Source of the DNA: Streptomyces sp. HUAS YS2
GTDB lineage: Bacteria; Actinomycetota; Actinomycetes; Streptomycetales; Streptomycetaceae
NCBI RefSeq assembly: GCF_033343995.1
Contig: NZ_CP137573.1
Coordinates: 6,109,001 to 6,173,000, forward strand
DNA: 64,000 nucleotides
Reading direction: 5' to 3'
Under the pieces are notes generated by a model. That model saw only the letters and a program-made list of their open reading frames with translations, ran no database searches and was not told the origin of the DNA. Both the position numbers and the translations under genes were made by a program. Positions 44,494 through 51,717 of this stretch are shown here, one piece after another; position 1 is the first letter of the stretch, and each line of letters begins with the position of its first letter.

Positions 44494-45180
44494 TCAGTAC
44501 GGGCGCGCCGCGACCTGCTCCGACACCGCGAAGGCGGCCTCGCAGTCGGGGCAGTCGGCGGTCCCGAACAGGAACGTGACCCCGCGGGCCACGTTCGTCA
44601 GCCTGGCCTCGGCGGCCGCCAGGCGCAGCCGGGCCGGGATCGGGCCGAGGTTCCGCGGGTCGGCGGGGCGGAGCGGGGTCCTGTTCCGGCCGGCCTCGGC
44701 GTAGTCGGCGTCGCCGTCGTCGTCGAAGGAGAGCAGCAGCTCCGACCAGCAGGACGGGCACTCCACCTCGTACTCGCACTCGACCAGGCCCTCCAGCCGG
44801 GACTGGCTCCACAGCCGCTCACCCTCGAAGGCGAGCACGCACTGGAACATGTCCACGAAGTCGTAGTGCCCCGTCGCGGTCGTCAGGAGCCGCCGGCCGA
44901 CCGGCCGCAGGGCCGCGATCTCGTCGGCGTACCTCTCCGTGTGCCCCTCGTCCGCCGCCGAGACGATCAGGCCGGCCATGCTGACCGCCTGGTGCACGTC
45001 TCCCGGGGCGTCACCCTTCGCGATCGCCGCCAGGAACGGCAGGGCGAGGAAGCTGTCGTCGTAGACGCTGCCCTGGTGGCAGATGTCGTCGAACAGCGCG
45101 GACCAGATCTTCTCCTCGTCCGGGCCGCCCATGCGGGCGAAGGTCGCGGCCAGGTCGTCGGAAGGGCGCGGGTCGCTCAT
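44494..45180 (-). CDS. Hypothetical protein with zinc-ribbon-like CxxC pair
   Basis: 228 residues, soluble and acidic. Two CxxC motifs, CPSC at 141-144 and CPDC at 210-213, probably bind one zinc ion across a long loop. The first half is helical with repeated short segments (HEAT-like). A similar layout is seen in uncharacterised streptomycete proteins often encoded near immunity or polymorphic-toxin genes, but nothing here proves such a role. It overlaps the upstream membrane protein gene by four bases (ATGA), so the two are co-translated. Confidence 0.7.
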   Translation of the reverse strand: MSDPRPSDDLAATFARMGGPDEEKIWSALFDDICHQGSVYDDSFLALPFLAAIAKGDAPGDVHQAVSMAGLIVSAADEGHTERYADEIAALRPVGRRLLTTATGHYDFVDMFQCVLAFEGERLWSQSRLEGLVECEYEVECPSCWSELLLSFDDDGDADYAEAGRNRTPLRPADPRNLGPIPARLRLAAAEARLTNVARGVTFLFGTADCPDCEAAFAVSEQVAARPY

Positions 45181-45602
45181 GCGACCGCATTCTGCCGGGC
45201 GCGGCTCTCCCACCACAGGGCGGCCCCCGTCACCACCGCGCCCGTGCCCTCCCACAGGCCCACCCCGAGGAAGCCGGCCGGGGCGCGCTCCGTGACGACG
45301 GCCAGGGTGAAGACCGTGCAGGTCAGCAGCCGGAACGGGACCGTCCAGCGGAAGAAGGCCCGCCAGTCCGACAGGGCGGCCAGCACGTAGTAGACGCCCA
45401 TGTTGAGCGCGGCCATGGAGGACGCGGTCATGAAGACCAGGGTGTGGTCGCCGTCCGCCCGCGAGCCCGCCGGTACGGGTTCGAAGCCCATCGTCGTGAG
45501 CAGGGCGTCGGGGGAGATCAGCCCCACCACCCCCAGCGCGGCGGCGAGCACGCCGAAGACCGCCATGGTCCAGCCGGACAGGGAACGGGGCAGGCGACGC
45601 AC
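45177..45602 (-). CDS. Small membrane protein, function unknown
   Basis: 141 residues with four predicted helices (LSGWTMAVFGVLAAALGVVG, FMTASSMAALNMGVYYVLAA, RLLTCTVFTLAVV and a last Gly/Ala-rich one). GTG 45602 is chosen for its CGGAGG with 6 nt spacing; GTG 45623 lacks a ribosome binding site. It resembles small DoxX/DUF4345-like membrane proteins. It is coupled to the CxxC protein downstream. Confidence 0.7.
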   Translation of the reverse strand: MRRLPRSLSGWTMAVFGVLAAALGVVGLISPDALLTTMGFEPVPAGSRADGDHTLVFMTASSMAALNMGVYYVLAALSDWRAFFRWTVPFRLLTCTVFTLAVVTERAPAGFLGVGLWEGTGAVVTGAALWWESRARQNAVA

Positions 45603-45646
45603 GGCAGTCCTCCGGTTGAGCACTCAACTTGTGACCCGGAGAGGCT

Positions 45647-45711
45647 ACTTCAGCGCCCCGCCCGTCACTTCAGCGCCGCCTCGGTCCGGCCCCCGTCACT
45701 TCAGCGCCGCC
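45647..45711. repeat. Triplicated 3' terminus of the penicillin-binding protein gene
   Basis: ACTTCAGCGCC occurs at 45647, 45667 and 45698. A longer 20-base copy CCCGTCACTTCAGCGCCGCC is exact at 45661-45680 and 45692-45711. The rightmost copy encodes the last codons and stop of the transpeptidase gene; the other two lie just past that stop. Confidence 0.85.
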
Positions 45712-47144
45712 CGCATCATCTTCTGGGCCACCGGCGCCGCGAGCCCGTTGCCGCTGACCTCGGAGCGCGCCGCGGCGGAGTCCTCGATCACGACCGCCAC
45801 CGCGACCTCCTTGCCCGTGGCTTTGTCCTCGGCGTACGACGTGAACCAGGCGTACGGCGTCTTGCTGTTGTTCTCGCCGTGCTGCGCGGTGCCGGTCTTG
45901 CCACCGACCTCCGCGCCGTCGATCGCCGCGTTCGTGCCCGTGCCGTCGTCGACGACCGTCCGCATCGCGCTGCGCAGCTGCGCTGCCGTCTCCGAGGAGA
46001 CGACCCGGCGGGTGTCCCCGTCCTCGTACGACTGGAGGGTGTCGCCGTCCGCGTCCACGACCTCGGAGACCATGTGGGGCGACGCCATGAGCCCGTCGTT
46101 GGCGATCGCCGCGGACACCATGGCCATCTGGAGCGGGGTGGCGGTCACGTCGAACTGGCCGATGCCGCTCAGCGCCGTCTGCGCCTCGTCCATGCTGGAG
46201 GGGTAGCCGCTCGCGTAGGCGCGCACCGGCACGTCCTGCTCCTTGTCGTTGAAGCCGAACTTCTCCGCGGTCGCCCGCACCTCGTCCTGGCCGAGGTCGA
46301 CGGCCAGCTTCGCGAAGACGTTGTTGCAGGAGTACTGGAGCGCGGTGCGGAGGGTGGCGTTCTCGCAGGGCGCGGAGGCGTTCTCGTTCTTCAGGACGGT
46401 CCGCGTCCCGGGCAGCGTGTACGGGTCGGGGCTCTTCGTCGGCGTGTCCACGTCCGGGTACAGCCCGTTCTCCAGCGCCGCCGCCGCGACGACCAGCTTG
46501 AACGTGGAGCCCGGCGGCAGCGGCTGCCGCAGCGCCCGGTTGACCAGCGGCTTGTCCGCGTCCTCGGTCAGCTCGCGCCACTCGTTGCCGTCCGTGAGCC
46601 CGGCGATCTTCGACGGGTCGTACGACGGCGTGGAGACCATGCCGAGGATCCGCCCGGTCTTCGGGTCGATCGCGACGGCGGCGCCCTTCTTGTTCCCCAG
46701 CGCCTCGAAGCCGGCCTTCTGCACGGCCGGGTCGATCGTGGTGATCACGTCCCCCGGCTCCTGCTGCTTGCGGCTGAGCGCGTCCACCGGGTTCTTCAGC
46801 CGGGTGTCGGTGCCGTCCAGGACGTCGCCGTAGATGCCCTCCAGCTGGGTCGTCCCGTACGCCTGGGAGCTGTAGCCGGTCACCGCCGCGTACAGCTCGC
46901 CGTCGGTGTACGACCTCTTGTACGCGAGGTCGCCGCCCTCCGTCCGCTGTGATCCGGTGACCGGCGACCCGGCCACGATGATGTCCCCGAGCGGCTGCGC
47001 GTACTGCGCGATCGTGTTCCGCCGGTTCTTCTTGTCGTCTGCGAGGGCCCGGCCTTCGTACGCCTGCACCCAGGTCGCCCGCAGCATGACGGCGAGCACC
47101 AGGAGCAGCGCGAAGACCGAGGCGCGCCTGATCGTCTTGTTCAT
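45696..47144 (-). CDS. Penicillin-binding transpeptidase (class B PBP, PbpA-like)
   Basis: 482 residues with an N-terminal membrane anchor (ASVFALLLVLAVMLRATWV) and a transpeptidase domain. Active-site Ser213 is in SxxK (PGSTFK), SxN is Ser272-Cys-Asn274, and KTG is 416-418 (GKTGTA). It cross-links peptidoglycan outside the membrane. The familiar streptomycete pbpA lies beside rodA and PASTA kinase genes; this copy stands alone, so it is probably an extra paralogue. The 3' end has been duplicated downstream. The start is ATG 47144 with a weak ribosome binding site. Confidence 0.93.
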   Translation of the reverse strand: MNKTIRRASVFALLLVLAVMLRATWVQAYEGRALADDKKNRRNTIAQYAQPLGDIIVAGSPVTGSQRTEGGDLAYKRSYTDGELYAAVTGYSSQAYGTTQLEGIYGDVLDGTDTRLKNPVDALSRKQQEPGDVITTIDPAVQKAGFEALGNKKGAAVAIDPKTGRILGMVSTPSYDPSKIAGLTDGNEWRELTEDADKPLVNRALRQPLPPGSTFKLVVAAAALENGLYPDVDTPTKSPDPYTLPGTRTVLKNENASAPCENATLRTALQYSCNNVFAKLAVDLGQDEVRATAEKFGFNDKEQDVPVRAYASGYPSSMDEAQTALSGIGQFDVTATPLQMAMVSAAIANDGLMASPHMVSEVVDADGDTLQSYEDGDTRRVVSSETAAQLRSAMRTVVDDGTGTNAAIDGAEVGGKTGTAQHGENNSKTPYAWFTSYAEDKATGKEVAVAVVIEDSAAARSEVSGNGLAAPVAQKMMRAALK

Positions 47145-47235
47145 CCCCGTGAGGGACGAACGGGGCGGTGTCGGTCGTTCCGGTTGTGGCCGGTTTCTCA
47201 TCGAACGTTCATCCGGCGCGCGGCGCCTCGCGCCC

Positions 47236-47940
47236 TCAGCCCGGCGTGATGAACCCCGACTCGTACGCCACGATCACCGCCTGCGTGCGGTCCCGCGCGC
47301 CGGTCTTCGCCAGCACCGCCGCCACGTGCGTCTTCACCGTCGCCGGACCGACCGACAGCCGGTCCGCGATCTCCGCGTTCGTCATCCCGGTCGCCACCAG
47401 CCGCAACACGTCCGCCTCCCGGTCGGTCAGCCGCGCCGCCCAGGCCGGCGCGGTGCGCGCCCCGCGCCGCCCGTACTCGGCGGCCAGCCCCCGCACCGCC
47501 GCCGGGAACAGCACCGAGTCGCTGCGCGCGACCAGCCGTACCGCGCCCACCAGGTCCTCCGCCGCCGCCCGCTTCAGCAGGAACCCGGCGGCGCCCACGC
47601 GCAGCGCGTCGTACACGTACGAGTCGTTCTCGAAGGTCGTCACGACCACGATCCGCGGGGCGTCGGCCATCCCGGCGAGGATCTGCTCGGTGGCCCGGAT
47701 CCCGTCGATCTCCGGCATCCGCACGTCCATCAGGACGACGTCCGGCCGCAGCTCGCGCACCACCGACACCGCCTCGGCCCCGGTCGCCGCCTCCCCGACC
47801 ACCTCCAGGTCGGGCTCGGCGTCCAGGATCACCCGCAGCGCCGTACGCACCATCCGCTCGTCGTCCGCGAGGACGACCCGGGTCGTTCCCCCGGCCCCGG
47901 TCACCGACCTGTCCTCGGCCCCCGCCTCCATCCCGGTCAC
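47236..47940 (-). CDS. NarL/LuxR family response regulator
   Basis: A 234-residue receiver plus LuxR HTH. Phospho-acceptor Asp72 (VLMDVRMPEIDG), the acidic pair DD near 26-27, and Lys in GFLLKRAA. The HTH region is LTDREADVLRLVATGMTNAE with SVGPATVKTHVAAVLAKTGA. The GTG start overlaps the kinase stop (GTGA); a second in-frame ATG at 47931 is an alternative. It is the output of the kinase encoded immediately upstream. Confidence 0.93.
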   Translation of the reverse strand: MTGMEAGAEDRSVTGAGGTTRVVLADDERMVRTALRVILDAEPDLEVVGEAATGAEAVSVVRELRPDVVLMDVRMPEIDGIRATEQILAGMADAPRIVVVTTFENDSYVYDALRVGAAGFLLKRAAAEDLVGAVRLVARSDSVLFPAAVRGLAAEYGRRGARTAPAWAARLTDREADVLRLVATGMTNAEIADRLSVGPATVKTHVAAVLAKTGARDRTQAVIVAYESGFITPG

Positions 47941-49196
47941 CGGCCGGCCTCCAGCGGCAGCCGGGCGCTCAGCCGCCACACCCCGTCCACCGGGCCGGCC
48001 GCGGCGGCGCCGCCGAGCAGCCGGGCCCGCTCGCCTATGCCGCGCAATCCGCGCCCACCCCCGGGGCGTACGGCCGGCGGCCGGTCGGGCAGGGGGTTCT
48101 CCATGGTGATCTCCAGCTCCTCGTCGTGCAGCGCCACCCGCGCCGTCACCGGTGCGCCGCCCGCGTACCGGGCGGCGTTGGTCAGCCCCTCCTGGACGAT
48201 CCGGTACGCCTCCCGGGACACCGCCCGCGGCACCCGCTCCAGCTCGCCCGACCAGGTCACCGCCGCCGTCGCGCCCGCGCCCTTCGCCAGCGAGGCGAGC
48301 GCCTCCAGGCCCGGCCCGGGCAGGTCGCCGGACGCCTCGTCGTCGCCCTGCCGCAACAGGCCCAGGACGTGGTCGAGTTCGCCGACCGTGCGCCGGGTGG
48401 TGTCCTCGATCGCCGCCAGCGCCTCCCGGACGAACTCCCGGTCGGCCGCCGCGTCACTGTCCAGCAGCAGGCGGGCCGCGCCGGCCTGGAGCGTCACCGC
48501 GCTCAGCGCGTGGCCCACCGAGTCGTGCAGCTCGCGGGCCAGCCGGTTGCGCACCGCCAGTTCCTCGGCCCGCCGCTCCGCGGCGGCCAGCCGGTCCGCC
48601 GGGCTAGGCCCGAGCAGGCGGGGAGCGCACCGGGCGAGCAGCGCGCCCGCCCCGGCCGCGACCGCCGCCAGGGCCACCAGCATCAGCAGCCCCGCGGGGA
48701 CGCCCGCCCACTGCACCCAGGGCTCGTCCAGCTTCCAGAACCGGGTCATCTCCGAGTTCCGCAGCCGCTCCGAGAACGGCAGGGCGACGAGCGACAGGGC
48801 GAACGGCGGCAGCGCCAGCGTCGCGCCGCTCACCAGGGCGCCGATCCCCAGATGGAGGGTGAACCAGCCGGCCGTCCGCGTTTTCCCGGCCCGTCCCCGG
48901 GCCGGTCCGTCCGCCAGCTCCTCGGGCCGCACCCCGCACAGGGCCCGCGCGATCCCCACCGAGATCGGCCGGGCGAGAGGGAAGAGCGCGGTGATCGCGA
49001 CGAGCGGCAGTGCGAACGCGTACGCGGCGAACTGCACGGCCAGAGAGGCGGCGAACATCCCCCGGGCGTCGAGCAGAGGCGACGTCACCACCGTGCCGAG
49101 CAGCCAGTACGGCATCAACAGCGCGCCGCCGAGGATCAGATGGACCCAGCGCATCAGGGCCCGCCGGCCGAACAGCGCGGTGACGGTGCGTCTCAT
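47937..49196 (-). CDS. Sensor histidine kinase (HisKA_3 type)
   Basis: 419 residues. Membrane helices lie near 18-75 and 115-185. The HisKA_3 dimerisation segment RNRLARELHDSVGHALSAVT contains His224. The ATPase region has AYRIVQEGLTNAARYA (N-box) and GRGLRGIGERARLLGG (G-box). ATG 49196 overlaps the stop of the upstream membrane protein by four bases. The large open frame continuing upstream is antisense noise. The signal is unknown and may be sensed with that membrane protein. Confidence 0.92.
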   Translation of the reverse strand: MRRTVTALFGRRALMRWVHLILGGALLMPYWLLGTVVTSPLLDARGMFAASLAVQFAAYAFALPLVAITALFPLARPISVGIARALCGVRPEELADGPARGRAGKTRTAGWFTLHLGIGALVSGATLALPPFALSLVALPFSERLRNSEMTRFWKLDEPWVQWAGVPAGLLMLVALAAVAAGAGALLARCAPRLLGPSPADRLAAAERRAEELAVRNRLARELHDSVGHALSAVTLQAGAARLLLDSDAAADREFVREALAAIEDTTRRTVGELDHVLGLLRQGDDEASGDLPGPGLEALASLAKGAGATAAVTWSGELERVPRAVSREAYRIVQEGLTNAARYAGGAPVTARVALHDEELEITMENPLPDRPPAVRPGGGRGLRGIGERARLLGGAAAAGPVDGVWRLSARLPLEAGR

Positions 49197-50173
49197 GCGC
49201 CGCGCCGCCGCAGCATGACGGCCAGGCAGCCGGACAGCAGGATCCCCGTGATCATTTCTCCAGCGTAGGCGGTGATCATCAGCGCCGTGGGCTCCTTCGT
49301 CGGATCGTCCTCCGGCATCAGCGAGGCCAGCATCAGCCAGCCGCCCCAGCAGGCGAGGCTGCTCGCTCCCACCCACGACATCGCCAGCAGGGGACGGACC
49401 TGCCGCGAGCGGCCGAGCCGGAAGACCAGCGCCAGGGTGCCGATCACGGCGACGGCCACGAAGCCGACCCGCGCGGCCTCCAGCACGTAGAAGTCCGTGG
49501 TGCGCTCCGCGGCCCGGGCGGGTGTGAGCCCGCGCGCCGAACCCGATGCCCACAGCACGTGCAGCGCCGCCGGTACGAGCGTCAGCGCCGAGGCCACCAC
49601 CGCCGTCGGCCGCATCCAGCGCCCCGAGAGGTCCGGGTCCATTTCGCCGACCCGGCCCGCCCACACGTGCGACCAGCGCTCCCGTGCGTACAGGACGAAC
49701 AGCGTGCCGAGCGAGAACGCCTGCAGGATGAAGCCGCCGTAGACGACCCCGAAGACCCATTCGTCGAGGAACGGCCGTCCCTGCGCCGTGTGCTTCTCCG
49801 CCCCGGCCACCGCGGCCGTCACCAGCTGGAGGGGGAAGCCCACCACGATCGGGGCGAGCAGCCCGGTCGCGCCCCAGACGGGCAGGCCGAGCAGCCAGGA
49901 CCGGACCCGCAGGCCCCAGGGCTGGGTGAGCAGCAGCGCGAGCACCACGACCGCCGCGTCCATCAGGATCGTCACGCTGTTCGCGACGGCCATGAGCCCG
50001 GGACGGTCGAGCAGCACGCTGCCCTCCGGGATGCCGATCCTGCTGCCGGCCACCCAGGCGACCTTCAGCGAGATGTACGGGAGGGTGGCCACGACGGCCA
50101 GGGCACGCAGCACGCGGCGGGGGCGGCTGGGCCGGGCGGGGAGAGCGGCGTGCGGAGCGAGTGTCTGCGTCAT
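49193..50173 (-). CDS. Membrane protein encoded with a two-component system
   Basis: 326 residues with about seven to eight predicted helices, including VVVLALLLTQPWGLRVRSWL, FILQAFSLGTLFVLYARERW and a final ITGILLSGCLAVMLRRRGA. No enzyme motif is visible. It is the first gene of a three-gene operon with kinase and regulator, all overlapping by four bases, which suggests a sensing or signal-modulating partner of the kinase. It has no family name that I recognise. Confidence 0.72.
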   Translation of the reverse strand: MTQTLAPHAALPARPSRPRRVLRALAVVATLPYISLKVAWVAGSRIGIPEGSVLLDRPGLMAVANSVTILMDAAVVVLALLLTQPWGLRVRSWLLGLPVWGATGLLAPIVVGFPLQLVTAAVAGAEKHTAQGRPFLDEWVFGVVYGGFILQAFSLGTLFVLYARERWSHVWAGRVGEMDPDLSGRWMRPTAVVASALTLVPAALHVLWASGSARGLTPARAAERTTDFYVLEAARVGFVAVAVIGTLALVFRLGRSRQVRPLLAMSWVGASSLACWGGWLMLASLMPEDDPTKEPTALMITAYAGEMITGILLSGCLAVMLRRRGA

Positions 50174-50281
50174 GGCTCCACCGTCCCGCCGGGGACACCC
50201 CCGCCACCTCCTGCGCGGAGACGAACCGCCTCCGCCGCGCGGGGGAGACAGGGTCGGTACCGGGGGAGGGCCGCCCCTGAA

Positions 50282-50306
50282 TTGACCTCGAATTTCGATG
50301 CCTCAA
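50282..50306. promoter_or_regulatory. Upstream dyad of the cupin promoter
   Basis: TTGACCTCGAA at 50282-50292 faces TTCGATGCCTCAA at 50294-50306. TCGAA/TTCGA and TTGA/TCAA are symmetrical with a 2-nt offset. It lies about 30 bases upstream of the cupin -10 box. Confidence 0.4.
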
Positions 50307-50331
50307 TGCACCATGTGCGCGGTCACTCACC

Positions 50332-50353
50332 TTCATAAGATGATCTTCATGAA
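50332..50353 (+). promoter_or_regulatory. Leaderless promoter of cupin gene with overlapping dyad
   Basis: TAAGAT at 50336-50341 is a -10 box 7 nt before ATG 50349. A dyad (TTCAT at 50332, ATGAA ending 50353, inner AGAT/ATCT) spans the -10 box and start codon, an ideal repressor site. Confidence 0.5.
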
Positions 50354-50846
50354 CGAGCAGACGAACACCTTCGCCCCCGTCCTGACCCGCGCCGCCGACG
50401 CCGAGACCGCCGCCGACCCGAGCTCCGTGATGACCCTGCTGGCCGACTCCGAAGCCACCGGCGGCGCGCTCACCAGCTACCGCTCGACGTTCGCGAAGGG
50501 CGCGGTCGGCGCCCCGGCGCACTTCCACACCAAGGCGTCGGAGATGTTCTTCGTCCTCGACGGCTCGCTGCAGGTGCTGCTCGGCGAGGAGCTGACCGTG
50601 CTGGAGCGCGGCGACTTCCTGCTCGTGCCGCCGCACACCCCGCACGCCTTCGCCGCCGCGCCCGGTGACACCGCCGACGTGCTGTTCGTGTTCACCCCCG
50701 GCATGCCGCGCTTCGACTACCTGCGGCTGCTCGGCCGGGTGATGCGCGGCGAGGCGAGCGTCCAGGAGATCAAGGACTCCTCGGAGCAGTACGACAACCA
50801 CTACGTCGAGAGCCCGGTCTGGCAGGCGGCCCTCGCCGCCCGGTGA
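50349..50846 (+). CDS. Cupin domain protein
   Basis: A 165-residue single-domain cupin. The metal motif is AHFHTKASEMFFVLDG (His, His, Glu) followed by PPHTPHAF (His). Such proteins are metal-dependent dioxygenases, isomerases or ligand-binding proteins; this subgroup resembles quercetinase-like or hypothetical stress cupins, but no substrate can be named. ATG 50349 is chosen over an in-frame upstream ATG (50298) because the -10 box lies 7 nt upstream of it. The IclR gene is convergent 13 bases downstream. Confidence 0.88.
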   Translation: MNEQTNTFAPVLTRAADAETAADPSSVMTLLADSEATGGALTSYRSTFAKGAVGAPAHFHTKASEMFFVLDGSLQVLLGEELTVLERGDFLLVPPHTPHAFAAAPGDTADVLFVFTPGMPRFDYLRLLGRVMRGEASVQEIKDSSEQYDNHYVESPVWQAALAAR

Positions 50847-50859
50847 CCGGGTGCGCCGC

Positions 50860-51633
50860 TCAGAGGCGCCGGGTCGCCAGCGTCAGCCGGTCCCGCGCGT
50901 CGAACAGGGCGTCCTTGATCAGCTGCTCGTGTCCGGGGGCCAGCCGGGCCACCGGCACCGAGCAGCTGACCGCGTCCCGCGCCGGCGTCCGGTACGGGAT
51001 CGCGATGCCGAAGCAGCGCAGGCCGAGCGTGTTCTCCTCGCGGTCCACGGCGTAGCCCTGCTCGCGGACCAGCGCCAGCTCCTCGATGAGCCGCTCGCGG
51101 TCGGTGACGGTGTGCTCGGTGACCGCGGTCAGCCGTTCCGGCAGCATCCGGCGCACCTGCTCGTCGGTGTGCGTGGCCAGCAACGCCTTGCCCAGCGCCG
51201 TCGAATGGGCCGGCAGCCGGCGCCCGACACGGGTGAACGGCCGCAGATGGTGCTGGGACTGACGGGTCGCCAGATAGACCACGCTGGTGCCGTCGAGCCG
51301 CGCCAGGTGGATGGTCTCGGTGGTGTCGTCGGAGAGCCGGTCCAGGGTCGGCCGGGCCGCCGCGACGACCTCGTCGCCGTCGAGGTACGCGGCGCCGACG
51401 AGCAGCGCCCGGACGCCGATCCCGTACCGTGTGCCCGTCGCGTCGGTCTCCACCCAGCCGAGCTCGACGAGGGTGCGCAGCAACATGTACAGGCTGGACT
51501 TCGGGTAGCCGACGGCCTGCTGGACCGACGCCAGCGTGTGCATCCCGGGCCGGTCGGCGAAGTACTCCAGCAGTTCGACCGTGCGCACCGCGGACTTGAC
51601 CTGAGCTCCGCCCGAATCGCCGCCCGTGGACAT
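50860..51633 (-). CDS. IclR family transcriptional regulator
   Basis: 257 residues: winged helix at about 12-72 (LASVQQAVGYPKSSLYMLLR) and an IclR effector domain from about 80 (ETIHLARLDGTSVVYLATRQ, LPAHSTALGKALLATH, GLRCFGIAIPYR). ATG 51633 has GGAGGGG upstream. It is divergent from an aldehyde dehydrogenase with a perfect 7-bp dyad between them and most likely controls that gene and itself in response to a sugar-acid or aromatic ligand. Confidence 0.93.
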   Translation of the reverse strand: MSTGGDSGGAQVKSAVRTVELLEYFADRPGMHTLASVQQAVGYPKSSLYMLLRTLVELGWVETDATGTRYGIGVRALLVGAAYLDGDEVVAAARPTLDRLSDDTTETIHLARLDGTSVVYLATRQSQHHLRPFTRVGRRLPAHSTALGKALLATHTDEQVRRMLPERLTAVTEHTVTDRERLIEELALVREQGYAVDREENTLGLRCFGIAIPYRTPARDAVSCSVPVARLAPGHEQLIKDALFDARDRLTLATRRL

Positions 51634-51654
51634 GTGCCCCTCCGCCCTCTTGTT

Positions 51655-51673
51655 TGAACGGTCCGCCCGTTCA
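51655..51673. promoter_or_regulatory. Likely IclR operator
   Basis: TGAACGG at 51655-51661 and CCGTTCA at 51667-51673 are perfectly complementary with 5 nt between. The site lies 21 bases upstream of the regulator start and 45 upstream of the dehydrogenase start. Confidence 0.6.
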
Positions 51674-51717
51674 TACATTCACGTGCAGGAACTGCGTTCA
51701 GAGTAGCGAACAGGGGC

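Noticed and set aside
49197..50801. N-terminal extension of the histidine kinase frame
   Set aside because: The extension runs over another membrane protein gene and antisense through the cupin; ATG 49196 with a 4-base overlap is the natural start.
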